Made by a program: the position numbers and the translations under genes
The notes under the pieces: generated by a model
Told to the model about the DNA's origin: nothing
The model's database searches: none
What the model saw: the letters and a program-made list of their open reading frames with translations, nothing else
NCBI GenBank assembly: GCA_965220345.1
Contig: OZ244822.1
Location: 1,736,001-1,800,000 of the forward strand
DNA from: Aldehydirespirator sp965220345
Lineage (GTDB): Bacteria > Actinomycetota > Acidimicrobiia > Acidimicrobiales > Aldehydirespiratoraceae
DNA length: 64,000 nt
Direction of reading: 5' to 3'
Part shown: piece after piece, positions 1 through 8,194 of the stretch
How positions within the stretch are numbered: position 1 is the stretch's first letter
How the letters are laid out: each line of letters starts with the position of its first letter

Positions 1-716
1 AAACCGGACGCGAGCTAGACAAGGCGATTCGTGTAGCCGAAGCAGCCAAAGACCGTTTCATCCGCGCCAACCTGCGGCTTGTGGTGAGCGTGGCTCGCCG
101 CTATCCGCTTCCGCCGGGTATGGAACTGCTTGACCTGATCCAGGAAGGCAACCTCGGCTTGGAGCACGCAGTTGACAAGTTCGACTGGCGCAAGGGTTTC
201 AAGTTCTCAACTTACGCCACCTTCTGGATCCGTCAGTCCATCGGACGGGCCCTTGACCAGAAGGCCAGTCTGGTGCGCCTGCCCGGCGACCGCTCGGCAT
301 CGCTTCGTGCCGCGCTGCGTCAGGTGTCCGGCGACGGCGACGAGCTTGACGATGATCACGCTCGTCTGCATCGCTTGACCACTCCCACTTCGCTGGACCG
401 CACTATCGGCGATGACGACAGCAACGAGCTGATTGATTTGTTGCCTGATGCGAACCCTGGCCCCGAACTTGAAGTGATGGCCAAAGCCGAAGAAGAGATG
501 GTTACCGGCCTGCTCGACATTCTTGAGCCTCGCGCCAAGTATGCCGTTGAGCAGCGTTTCGGTCTCACCGACGGTATCAAGCGTTCGTATCGCGAAGTTG
601 GCGAAGAGCTTGGTGTTACTGCCGAAGCCGCCCGCCGTCTGGTGAAGCGCGCCATCAACTCCGTGCGAGAGCACGCTGATGATCTGCGCCTCGCCGAAAC
701 GGTCGACGCAGCCTGA
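1..716 (+). CDS. RNA polymerase sigma-70 family factor, 5' partial
   Basis: The frame is open from the first bases of the window, so the N-terminus lies upstream; the internal GTG at 81 is not the real start. The visible part holds sigma region 2 (RFIRANLRLVVSVARRY, then DLIQEGNLGL and FKFSTYATFWIRQSI, which includes the -10 recognition helix 2.4), a short region 3 and a C-terminal region 4 helix-turn-helix (SYREVGEELGV). The core is RpoD/HrdB-like, so this is a primary or group 2 sigma factor of the polymerase holoenzyme. The usual recognition-helix motif ERVRQIE is replaced by a divergent EAARRLVK, which suggests altered -35 contacts and a group 2 paralogue rather than the housekeeping factor. 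The next gene starts 5 bases after the stop. Confidence 0.9.
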   Translation, partial: TGRELDKAIRVAEAAKDRFIRANLRLVVSVARRYPLPPGMELLDLIQEGNLGLEHAVDKFDWRKGFKFSTYATFWIRQSIGRALDQKASLVRLPGDRSASLRAALRQVSGDGDELDDDHARLHRLTTPTSLDRTIGDDDSNELIDLLPDANPGPELEVMAKAEEEMVTGLLDILEPRAKYAVEQRFGLTDGIKRSYREVGEELGVTAEAARRLVKRAINSVREHADDLRLAETVDAA

Positions 717-721
717 CATCA

Positions 722-2098
722 ATGATCGCCGGTAATGCGGCTTCGGCAGCCGGCGGCTCTTATTGGTCTCCCTCGTCTTGGCGGGCCAAACCTGCGCTTC
801 ATCAGCCAGCTTGGCCCGACATAGCCGAACTTGAGCAGGCCACCAAAGCGCTGCAAGATCTGCCGCCGCTGGTATTCGCAGGCGAGTCGCGCTCGCTGAT
901 GAGCCACCTCGGACGAGTCGCCAAAGGCGAAGCGTTCCTGTTGCAGGCTGGCGACTGTGCAGAGTCTTTCGATTCTTCAGCTGACTCAATCCGCGACAAG
1001 CTGCGGGTGATACTGCAGATGGCTATCGTGCTCACCTACTCTGGCGGTGTTCCGCTGGTGAAGGTGGGTCGGATCGCTGGGCAGTTCGCCAAACCTCGCT
1101 CTAGCCCAACCGAAACAAAAGGCTCAGTCGAACTCCCTTCGTTTCTCGGGCATATGGTCAACGACATCGGCTTTAGTGAGACTGAGCGACTGCCTGATCC
1201 GCGCCGACTGCTGACTGCTTATCATCGGGCTGCGTCCACTCTCAACCTGTTGAGGGCGTTCACTCGCGGCGGTTACGCTGATCTGTCGCAGGTAGCTACC
1301 TGGAATCGCCAGTTCGTGGCTTCTTCGCCAGCGGGTCAGCGTTACGCGCAGATGGCCGAAGACATCGACCGAGCGCTGCGTTTCATGACCGCCTGCGGGG
1401 TCACCAACACCAACACGCCGCAACTGCACGAAGTGGAGTTCTACACCAGTCACGAGTCGCTGGTGCTCGACTATGAAGAAGCGCTCACCCGTGAAGACTC
1501 CACTAGTGGAGACTGGTACAACTGTTCGGCGCACATGTTGTGGATCGGTGAACGAACCCGCCAGCTTGATGGTGCTCATGTGGAATTTCTGCGTGGAGTG
1601 CGTAATCCGCTCGGTTGCAAAATCGGGCCGACAGCCTCCGCTGAAGAGGTTCTGGCGCTTTGCGAAAAACTGAACCCTCAACGGATACCTGGAAGGCTCA
1701 CACTGATCACCAGAATGGGTGCCGACAAGGTGGAAACTCTGCTGCCTCCGCTGCTGGAAGCGGTGCGTGACTCGGGTCATCCAGTGGCTTGGGCGTGTGA
1801 CCCCATGCACGGCAATACCTATACGTCAGAGTCGGGCCGCAAGACCCGCCACTTCGATCATGTGCTAGCCGAGATCAGTGGCTTCTTCGCGGCTCACGCG
1901 GCTTGTGGCACCTGGCCCGGCGGAGTGCATGTGGAGTTGACCGGTGATGCGGTCACCGAGTGTGTTGGTGGGGCTGACGACATCAGCCACGAAGACCTTG
2001 AGCAAGCTTTCGAGACCCTCTGTGATCCGCGTCTCAACGGACGTCAGTCGGTGGATCTGGCTTTTCGTGTAGCCGAGATGCTCTCGGAAAGCAGATAA
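722..2098 (+). CDS. aroG: 3-deoxy-7-phosphoheptulonate synthase, class II
   Basis: This enzyme condenses phosphoenolpyruvate and erythrose 4-phosphate in the first step of the shikimate pathway. At 458 aa it has the length of the plant/mycobacterial class II type and is not the short class I enzyme. Visible family motifs include LQAGDCAESF near residue 78, the RSSPTET segment, and near the C-terminus RMGADKVETLLPPLLEAV and CDPMHGNT with metal- and substrate-binding residues, followed by HVELTGDAVTEC. The start at 722 is 5 bases past the sigma factor stop with no obvious Shine-Dalgarno, so a short transcriptional unit with the sigma gene is possible. Feedback regulation cannot be judged from the sequence. 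Confidence 0.95.
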   Translation: MIAGNAASAAGGSYWSPSSWRAKPALHQPAWPDIAELEQATKALQDLPPLVFAGESRSLMSHLGRVAKGEAFLLQAGDCAESFDSSADSIRDKLRVILQMAIVLTYSGGVPLVKVGRIAGQFAKPRSSPTETKGSVELPSFLGHMVNDIGFSETERLPDPRRLLTAYHRAASTLNLLRAFTRGGYADLSQVATWNRQFVASSPAGQRYAQMAEDIDRALRFMTACGVTNTNTPQLHEVEFYTSHESLVLDYEEALTREDSTSGDWYNCSAHMLWIGERTRQLDGAHVEFLRGVRNPLGCKIGPTASAEEVLALCEKLNPQRIPGRLTLITRMGADKVETLLPPLLEAVRDSGHPVAWACDPMHGNTYTSESGRKTRHFDHVLAEISGFFAAHAACGTWPGGVHVELTGDAVTECVGGADDISHEDLEQAFETLCDPRLNGRQSVDLAFRVAEMLSESR

Positions 2099-2135
2099 GA
2101 ACCCGGAGCCGAAGATCCGTAATACGACAGCCGCT

Positions 2136-2909
2136 GTGGAAGCAGCGCGGCAGATAGTTGATCACGCTGAACGCGTCACGGTGCTTACTGGTGCCGGGAT
2201 ATCCACCGACAGCGGCTTACGGGACTTCCGTGGGCCTCAAGGCATTTGGACTCGTGATCCCGCTGCCGAGCGAGCTTCCAACATCAACGTTTATGTTTCG
2301 GATCCTGAAGTCCGTCGAAGCAACTGGGCTCGGCGCGCCTCGGGTGAGATCTGGGCTGAAGTCGAGCCCAACAAAGGTCACAAGGCACTGGTGACTTTAG
2401 AGGAGCGAGGCAAGCTTCATCTGTTGATAACTCAAAACGTTGACGAACTGCATCAGCGCGCAGGCAGCGATCCTGACCTTCTAGTGGAAATCCACGGCAC
2501 CACCCGCAAAGTGCAGTGCCTGTCATGCGAGAACTACCGTGCCGCAATGCAAGAAGTGCTCAAACGGGTTCGTGCTGGTGAAGAGGATCCGCCGTGTCCT
2601 CTATGCGGTGGGATATTGAAGTCGGCCACGGTGTCGTTCGGGCAGAGCCTCAATCCGATTGACTTAGCTCGTGCTGAGCGCGCTTCGCTGGAATGCGACC
2701 TGTTCCTAGCGGTTGGCACCACGTTGGCTGTCTCACCGATCAACATGACAGCTCAGCTAGCAGTGCAGTCAGGAGCGCGGCTGGTGATCGTTAACGGTGA
2801 AGCCACCGAGTTTGATGAGTTAGCTGACGTGCTAGTGACTGACTCAATCAGCGAAACACTGCCATTGATTTGTGGCACTGACACTCACCCGCAACTCTCA
2901 AGCAACTGA
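2136..2909 (+). CDS. cobB: Sir2-family NAD-dependent protein deacylase
   Basis: A 257-aa sirtuin. It carries the NAD-binding TGAGISTDSGLRDFRG near residue 18, the TQNVDELHQRAG segment, the catalytic histidine in EIHGT, and two zinc cysteine pairs (CLSC and CPLC). The later SFGQSL and GTTLAVSP motifs complete the Rossmann fold. It would remove acyl groups from protein lysines using NAD in the cytoplasm. The chosen start is a GTG at 2136, 37 bases after the DAHP synthase stop; no better ATG precedes the conserved glycine-rich motif. The symbol follows the bacterial family name; whether it is a deacetylase or a desuccinylase is not decided here. Confidence 0.92.
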   Translation: MEAARQIVDHAERVTVLTGAGISTDSGLRDFRGPQGIWTRDPAAERASNINVYVSDPEVRRSNWARRASGEIWAEVEPNKGHKALVTLEERGKLHLLITQNVDELHQRAGSDPDLLVEIHGTTRKVQCLSCENYRAAMQEVLKRVRAGEEDPPCPLCGGILKSATVSFGQSLNPIDLARAERASLECDLFLAVGTTLAVSPINMTAQLAVQSGARLVIVNGEATEFDELADVLVTDSISETLPLICGTDTHPQLSSN

Positions 2910-2958
2910 CACTTTAGCCGTCGGCATTTTGCTCGTCGGCACTTTGGCTACCAGCATT

Positions 2959-4635
2959 TCAGGTGTTGCGCAGCCTCACCGGCGTGGAAACCTCAGCGAA
3001 GAAGTCGTTGCCTTTGTCGTCGATCACTATGAAAGCAGGGAAGTCTTCCACCTCAATGCGCCACACGGCTTCCATGCCCAACTCGGGATAGTCAAGCACC
3101 TCGACACGTCTGATTGAGTCGCGAGCTAGCCGGGCGGCTGGCCCTCCGATCGACCCCAGATAAAACCCGCCGTGGCGGGCGCAGGCTTCGGTCACTTGTT
3201 TGGAACGGTTGCCCTTGGCGAGCATCACCAGTGACCCTCCCACCGCCTGGAACTGATCAACATAAGAATCCATCCGGCCCGCTGTGGTCGGCCCGAACGA
3301 CCCCGAGGCGTGCCCGGCCGGGGTTTTGGCTGGACCGGCGTAATACACCGGATGGTCTCGCAGGTATGCGGGCAGTGGTTCGCCTGCGTCAAGGCGATCT
3401 TTGATACGGGCGTGCGCGATGTCACGTCCCACTACTAGAGTCCCGGTCAGCGCCAGACGGGTCTTGACCGGATACTTGGTGAGCTGAGCCTGGATTTCGG
3501 CCATGGGTCGGTCGAGATCCACCGACACCACCTCGGTGGACAGGTCACCGCTTGACGGCACCGGCAGGAACCGTGCCGGGTCGGTCTCCAAACGCTCCAA
3601 GAACAGCCCCTCGGAGGTGATCTTGGCACGCGCCTGGCGATCCGCCGAGCAGCTCACGGCGATCCCCACCGGGTTCGAAGCCCCGTGGCGGGGCAGTCGC
3701 ACTACCCGCACATCATGGCAGAAATATTTGCCCCCAAACTGCGCTCCGATGCCGAAAGTTTGGGTCAGTTCCAGCACTCGCTTCTCCCATTCGAGGTCGC
3801 GGAAGCCGTGGCCACTGTCGGGATCACCCGAAGTAGGCAGCGAGTCGAGATATTTAGCGGAGGCGAGCTTCGCTACTTTCAGATTGAACTCTGCTGAAGT
3901 GCCGCCCACCACCACAGCAAGGTGATACGGCGGACATGCTGCTGTGCCGATTAGGCGTAGCGTCTCGTCGCAGAAGTCAAGCAGCGACTGCTCGTTGAGC
4001 AGGGCTTTGGTCTTCTGATATAGGAACGATTTGTTGGCCGAGCCGCCACCTTTGGCCATGTAGAACAGCTCATAAATATCACCGGGTTTGGAGTAGATCT
4101 CGATTTGGGCGGGCAGGTTGTTGCCGGTGTTTGCTTCGGTGAACATGTCGAGCGGGGCGAGCTGCGAATAGCGCAGATTAGATGTGAGATAAGTGTCGTA
4201 GACACCGCGAGAGATAGCTTCGGCATCATCAGAGAAGGTCAGCACCTGCTCGCCTTTGCGGCCCATGATTACTGCCGTGCCGGTGTCTTGGCACATCGGC
4301 AGCACGCCGCCCGCAGCGATGCTGGCGTTCAGCAGCAATTCGGTGGCCACGAAACGGTCATTGTCGGAGGCTTGCGGGTCATCAAGAATGTTGTGCAACT
4401 GCTGCAGATGTCCGGCGCGCAGGTAATGGTTGATGTCGTGCATGGCTTGCGCGGTGAGCTGTGTCAGCGCTTCGGTTTCGACCTTCAAGAAGGTGCGACC
4501 GGCCAACTCCATTGTGGACACCCCGTCGCTTGAGAGCAGTCGGTATTCGGTGTCGTCATCGCCGAGGGGCAGCATGTCCGAATAGGCAAACTCTTTCGGC
4601 GGCGGTTGCTTGTTTCGGTCTTCGGGTTCAGTCAT
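2959..4635 (-). CDS. fumA: fumarate hydratase, class I (iron-sulfur)
   Basis: A 558-aa class I fumarase interconverting fumarate and malate in the TCA cycle. Both halves of the fused class I enzyme are present: the N-terminal Fe-S domain with candidate cluster cysteines in LPMCQDTGTA (near residue 115), CPPYHLAVVVGG and VSCSADRQ, and the C-terminal domain with SFGPTTAGRMDSYVD and MLAKGNRSKQV. It needs a [4Fe-4S] cluster, which fits the suf cluster a few kilobases away. It converges with the sirtuin gene, leaving about 50 bases. The nearby class II enzyme (fumC) is not in the window. Confidence 0.94.
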   Translation of the reverse strand: MTEPEDRNKQPPPKEFAYSDMLPLGDDDTEYRLLSSDGVSTMELAGRTFLKVETEALTQLTAQAMHDINHYLRAGHLQQLHNILDDPQASDNDRFVATELLLNASIAAGGVLPMCQDTGTAVIMGRKGEQVLTFSDDAEAISRGVYDTYLTSNLRYSQLAPLDMFTEANTGNNLPAQIEIYSKPGDIYELFYMAKGGGSANKSFLYQKTKALLNEQSLLDFCDETLRLIGTAACPPYHLAVVVGGTSAEFNLKVAKLASAKYLDSLPTSGDPDSGHGFRDLEWEKRVLELTQTFGIGAQFGGKYFCHDVRVVRLPRHGASNPVGIAVSCSADRQARAKITSEGLFLERLETDPARFLPVPSSGDLSTEVVSVDLDRPMAEIQAQLTKYPVKTRLALTGTLVVGRDIAHARIKDRLDAGEPLPAYLRDHPVYYAGPAKTPAGHASGSFGPTTAGRMDSYVDQFQAVGGSLVMLAKGNRSKQVTEACARHGGFYLGSIGGPAARLARDSIRRVEVLDYPELGMEAVWRIEVEDFPAFIVIDDKGNDFFAEVSTPVRLRNT

Positions 4636-4696
4636 GTTGAGTCATGTTGATGCTGGCGTTTTCGTGGTTGGTGTGTCAGCGGCGCGGATACCGATG

Positions 4697-5182
4697 TCAC
4701 TGTCTTGCTGGTGTTCCCGCAAAAGCCAACGGATCTTGTGCATCACCGATCACTGGGCGTTTCCAATGGGTGAACTCCGAGACGGTTTCGGCGACGCTGC
4801 GCCATTGTGCAGGATTCCAGCCTTGCGCGCAGGCTGCCACAGACCCATCCTGAAGAACAAACGCGAACGCGGGCAGAGCATTAATCCCGAGCGCGGCAGC
4901 AATCTTGTGGTCAGGATCTGAGAAAGTCAAAGTTTCTTGCGCATATGGTCCTAAGAAGCGGCGAGCATCGTCGGCACCGCAGGCGACTACCCAGCAGGTG
5001 CGGCAGCCGGCATCGGCGTAGTTGAGCAGGATGCGCCGAGCGGTGTGCAGGATTGAGGCACTCTCAGCGGTGTAAGGATCAAGCAGCACAGGCAGCAGCG
5101 GGAAGGTGGTCAGCCAGTCCTGCAAAGGCCGCGGCTCAGCGCTCAGAGGATCAAGCGGCATATCAAGCGAAACCGTTGTCAC
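4697..5182 (-). CDS. thioredoxin-like protein
   Basis: A small redoxin-like protein of about 160 aa. It shows a CRTC pair after a hydrophobic strand (DAGCRTCWVVACG), followed by the thioredoxin-fold progression and a PAFAFVLQDGSV segment equivalent to the cis-proline loop. The frame is open up to 5287, but that would overlap the divergent gene, so a GTG at 5182, 7 bases after a TAGCTT hexamer on this strand, or ATG 5161 is more likely. It starts head-to-head with the conserved gene at 5236. Substrate unknown; a role in thiol redox chemistry is inferred from the fold only. Confidence 0.7.
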   Translation of the reverse strand: MTTVSLDMPLDPLSAEPRPLQDWLTTFPLLPVLLDPYTAESASILHTARRILLNYADAGCRTCWVVACGADDARRFLGPYAQETLTFSDPDHKIAAALGINALPAFAFVLQDGSVAACAQGWNPAQWRSVAETVSEFTHWKRPVIGDAQDPLAFAGTPARQ

Positions 5183-5235
5183 CACGCCCAAGCTAGCGGA
5201 TGCGACAGCAGTGCGGAGGGCTCTACGCTCACTTT

Positions 5236-5967
5236 GTGCATCCCTTGGAAAGGCTCCGGTATGTGGCACGTAACCCGCTGGCACCAACCAAGCCGCTCAT
5301 TGCCGAGTCGGCTGCTGTGCTTGCGTCTCTCGCTGGTGACCCTGCAGGTTTGCTCACATCGTGCCGCAATCTGCTGAGACGCAGAGGTCACTGCGGACCG
5401 CTGGTTTGGATGACTGCACGAATGGTGGCCGCCACCGACTGTCACAATGAGGTCCTCGAAATCGCTAAAGCCATGGACTGCGACACCGCCGACTGGAAGC
5501 TACATGATGCTATGGCTTCACTCAGCAACAATTTCAATACTTTGAAGGTGGTGGCTGTGGGTCACATAGACGAGATCAAGGTCAACCTTTACATTAATCC
5601 CGACTGGCCTTGCACGGGTCCCGAAGACCCAGACAGAGCCGCCGAAGCTGATGTTGTTGTGGTGGCCAGCGACTGTGCAGGACCCCACGAGGCGCTGGTA
5701 GCGCCTGAAGCTTTGCCGGTGCTTGAGAAAGCCCGAGAGTTCGGCACAAAGGCGTGGTTGTTCACTGGGGCGGGACGGATGCTACCGCAAGCCATGTGGG
5801 CACCCCTTAAGCAAAGACTCATTCCCGATGATCTCGCTGAGATGGGGCTTGTTGTGTTGGATTTGGATCGCTACGTTGACGGTGTAGTCACTCCGGCCGG
5901 TTTGTTCACAGCCGAGGAGGCGGGCAGGCGCTCTGACTGTCCTGTCGTCCCTGAGATATTCGCTTAG
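5236..5967 (+). CDS. conserved actinobacterial protein of unknown function (distant eIF-2B-like fold)
   Basis: About 243 aa starting at GTG 5236, which lies 6 bases after TACGCT and so looks leaderless; the frame is open upstream but that part overlaps the divergent gene. I recognise the pattern from actinobacterial proteins of this length: an N-terminal HPLERLRYVAR segment, a GPLVWMTARM helix, a central DVVVVASDCAGPHE stretch, an AWLFTGAGRMLP segment and a C-terminal DCPVVPEIF. The middle recalls the sugar-phosphate-binding fold of eIF-2B/ribose-1-phosphate isomerase proteins, but catalytic residues cannot be assigned. No function is claimed. Confidence 0.75.
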   Translation: MHPLERLRYVARNPLAPTKPLIAESAAVLASLAGDPAGLLTSCRNLLRRRGHCGPLVWMTARMVAATDCHNEVLEIAKAMDCDTADWKLHDAMASLSNNFNTLKVVAVGHIDEIKVNLYINPDWPCTGPEDPDRAAEADVVVVASDCAGPHEALVAPEALPVLEKAREFGTKAWLFTGAGRMLPQAMWAPLKQRLIPDDLAEMGLVVLDLDRYVDGVVTPAGLFTAEEAGRRSDCPVVPEIFA

Positions 5968-5977
5968 CCACCGAAAC

Positions 5978-6028
5978 CGTTCTTGATGTATTTGACCTCA
6001 CCACAGCGTGACAACTGCATCAAGAACG
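5978..6028. terminator. possible bidirectional terminator between convergent genes
   Basis: A perfect 11-base inverted repeat (5978-5988 CGTTCTTGATG and 6018-6028) flanks a 29-base loop. It sits exactly between the stop at 5967 on the plus strand and the stop at 6034 on the minus strand, the usual place for a shared terminator. There is no U-tract, so the assignment rests on symmetry and position. Confidence 0.45.
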
Positions 6029-6033
6029 AGATA

Positions 6034-6558
6034 TCAGCTGGCGGTCAGCGCTTTCACGAGTTGACCGAATGCTTCATTGGCGATGGCGACCATCTCGTCG
6101 TCGGTGCGGTCCTGGATGGGATGGCTGGTCAGCACCGCAGCAGCGTCGAAACCCAATGCCTGCGACTGCGCCTCCACTGCTGACGCGAAATGCACTGTTG
6201 TGACGAACACACCGGGAAGGCCGCGGGCTTCCAAGTAGCTGATGTCATGCACACTGCACGACACGCACGAGCCTCAATCGGCGAGTGCCTCGATCACGGC
6301 ATCGCAGGTGGTGGCGATCTCGTGGCGCAAGTCCACCGGTGCCGGTTTCGAGAAGGTCGGCTTGGTGTAGCGATGCACTTCGGCACCGAGGCCAGCTAGC
6401 CGCTGCGAGATACGGTCAAGGAACACGTTGCCGCGGGGTTTGGAAATATCAAGAAGGCCGACGGTTAATCCTTCCAGCGACCTAGGCCGAGGTGTCCGCT
6501 GCCTGCTCGCCGGAGTCTGCTCCGAACTGGGATCCAGTAAAAAAGTCATGTCAGACAT
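6034..6558 (-). CDS. UGSC-family selenoprotein (in-frame TGA read as selenocysteine)
   Basis: The frame runs from ATG 6558 to the stop at 6036-6034 with a single internal TGA at 6276-6274. Read as selenocysteine it gives 174 aa with Sec at residue 95 followed by Gly-Ser-Cys, the U-G-S-C motif that names this family. Both sides are clearly one protein: before the TGA, LTVGLLDISKPRGN and DAVIEALAD; after it, VSCSVHDISYLEARGLPGVF. ATG 6558 is preceded by GGAGGGG 8 bases upstream, so the upstream in-frame TTG at 6645 is not needed. A SECIS-like hairpin starts 11 bases after the TGA. The upstream minus-strand neighbour is a thioredoxin-domain protein, suggesting a redox pair. A gene finder would split this into 123- and 76-aa pieces. 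Function unknown; the Sec reading is strongly supported but unproven. Confidence 0.88.
6243..6263 (-). promoter_or_regulatory. SECIS-like hairpin downstream of the UGSC TGA
   Basis: On the minus strand, 11 bases after the in-frame TGA, a 9-base-pair stem (6263-6255 with 6251-6243; one G-U pair) closes the 3-base loop GUG. If the top A-U pair opens, the loop is AGUGU with a G near its 5' side. Distance, stem length and a G in the loop match bacterial SECIS elements, which bind SelB and lie within the coding sequence just after UGA. The terminal TGA at 6036-6034 has no comparable hairpin in the bases examined. Confidence 0.75.
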
Positions 6559-6663
6559 GTCACACCCCTCCACATGCGGGTCTTGTTTCACTCTTGTAGT
6601 CACGGTTGTAGTCGCGGTTTCTGCGTATATCCGCCGTGACAGCAAGAGAATAGTAGAAGACTT

Positions 6664-8163
6664 TCACGGTGTGATCTCTCGGGTAACGGGGTCACTGCCG
6701 CCGGGGCCGTTGGTCCATCCTGTGATGATCGCCGAGAACAGTCCAGCATCCCCGCCTGCTTGAGCCAGCAGCAGCCCCCCGTCACGGAACTTGGGAATTT
6801 TCTGACCCGCCGCCGCGGCAGGTAGACCTTCGGTGATACCGCCCGCGCCCGACATCACCTCGTCGCCGTCAACCAGAAGTTCCTCCGACAGCGCCGTCAT
6901 GAAGTCGTCACGGCTCCAGCCAGCGTCGATGAAGCGGGCCATGTGCTCAGGTGACAGCACCAACATGGCATCCATGCCTATCATCGCCCGTGGCGATCCA
7001 GTGACGCGCAGCGCTTGAGCGAGGTGTTTGGTCAGGAATTCGGGACTGCGAGTGCGTTGATCCACAAAGATTCTGGGCGACTCCCCAGCGAACACTGTGA
7101 CTGTTGACTGATCCGCCTGCCAGCCTCGGCTCGTCGCCAAAGAACCCCAAGGCGATCCGGTCTCGTTCTCGGCGAAACAGAAGCCGACTTTAGCGGGCGA
7201 GCCCAAAGTGGCCCGGTCCACCTCACCGGGGCGACCCCCGCCGACGTTGCGAACCACCAGTTGCAGCGCTCGGCCGATGGTCGAGTTGGCACGGTTGCCC
7301 TGCCCGAGAGCGTTGAGGCTTGAGTTCATGCCAATGCGGGTTGCGATTGGGCCATTGACGACCAGAACCGGCCCGACGCTCATGGTGGTGGCCAGCACGC
7401 CGTGCATGTTGAAAGTGTCGTTGCAGGCGGCTTCGATTGCGGCGATCACCACAGGCAGATATTCCGGCAGGCAGCCAGCCATCACTGCGTTGATAGCAAC
7501 CTTTTCAACGGTGCATTCGACCAGGCTTGGAGGCACTGTCGCCACTATCTCGTCGGGCTCGCGGCTGGTGCCCTCCAGCATTCGCAGCACCCGTGCTTGC
7601 GTTGGCGGCACTACGGGCAGGCCGTCGGACCATCCCCGGTTCCACATCGCTTCCCATTCGTCCTCTAGCGCCGCAAGTTCCACTCGGCGGCTGCTCAGCC
7701 GCGAGCCGCAGAAGCGCACAGCTAACTCATCAGCGATGGCGGGATCAACGCTCAGCGACCCGCAGCCCGGGCTCCATTCGGGCAGTCCCTCGCCCAGCCT
7801 TTCAACAACGGCCAGTTCCTCCCACTGCGAACGTGACCATCCAACTGTGCGCTGTTGTTCGGTGCTGTCGGAGACCATCAGCAGAGTCGGCACGGTCTCA
7901 ATGTTGTGATGCCACGACAGGGCTAAGTCTTCGTCATAACATACCCAGTCGGCATCGGCGGGGAAGCACGGATCGTCCTGGGTGATCACGTTCAGACCAG
8001 ATCGCTCGTGCAGTTCGGTCAGCACGGGTGCTATCAGCTCACAGGTGGGGCAGTCGCGCTTGACCACGGCCACTAGCCCGTCGGGCAGAACCGGAACCTT
8101 AGGAGCCAAGTTTCTCGGCGGGTTGCCGCTCTGTTCGGTGGGGTCGCAGCGTTGTTCGGTCAT
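6664..8163 (-). CDS. thioredoxin-domain protein associated with UGSC selenoproteins
   Basis: 499 aa. Residues about 25-110 form a thioredoxin-like domain with the redox pair CPTC (VVKRDCPTCELIAPV) and a cis-proline segment ETVPTLLMVSD. The remaining 350 residues are a conserved domain of unknown activity, with RGWSDGLPVVPPT, NAVMAGCLPEYLPVV, VLATTMSVGPVLVVNGP, NVGGGRPGEVDRATLG and a C-terminal ITGWTNGPGGSDPVTRE. From memory of the family this protein is found next to UGSC genes, and here it lies 105 bases upstream on the same strand. The likely role is a thiol-disulfide or selenylsulfide exchange partner, which is inference. Its start overlaps the promoter region of the divergent flavin reductase. 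Confidence 0.75.
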   Translation of the reverse strand: MTEQRCDPTEQSGNPPRNLAPKVPVLPDGLVAVVKRDCPTCELIAPVLTELHERSGLNVITQDDPCFPADADWVCYDEDLALSWHHNIETVPTLLMVSDSTEQQRTVGWSRSQWEELAVVERLGEGLPEWSPGCGSLSVDPAIADELAVRFCGSRLSSRRVELAALEDEWEAMWNRGWSDGLPVVPPTQARVLRMLEGTSREPDEIVATVPPSLVECTVEKVAINAVMAGCLPEYLPVVIAAIEAACNDTFNMHGVLATTMSVGPVLVVNGPIATRIGMNSSLNALGQGNRANSTIGRALQLVVRNVGGGRPGEVDRATLGSPAKVGFCFAENETGSPWGSLATSRGWQADQSTVTVFAGESPRIFVDQRTRSPEFLTKHLAQALRVTGSPRAMIGMDAMLVLSPEHMARFIDAGWSRDDFMTALSEELLVDGDEVMSGAGGITEGLPAAAAGQKIPKFRDGGLLLAQAGGDAGLFSAIITGWTNGPGGSDPVTREITP

Positions 8164-8182
8164 GGCGCAATTGTGTCACTGC

Positions 8183-8188
8183 TAGCAT
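8183..8188 (+). promoter_or_regulatory. -10 box for a leaderless start
   Basis: TAGCAT ends 6 bases before the GTG at 8195, so transcription would begin at the start codon itself. No clear -35 hexamer is visible. It lies in the short divergent gap with the gene ending at 8163. Confidence 0.5.
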
Positions 8189-8194
8189 CGTCAT

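Noticed and set aside
6034..8163. One giant selenoprotein: the thioredoxin-domain frame, its TGA at 6666-6664 and the UGSC frame are all in the same reading frame.
   Set aside because: The sequence before the TGA at 6664 is the normal family C-terminus (PVTREITP), the UGSC gene has its own ATG with a strong Shine-Dalgarno at 6558, and I saw no SECIS-like hairpin after 6664.
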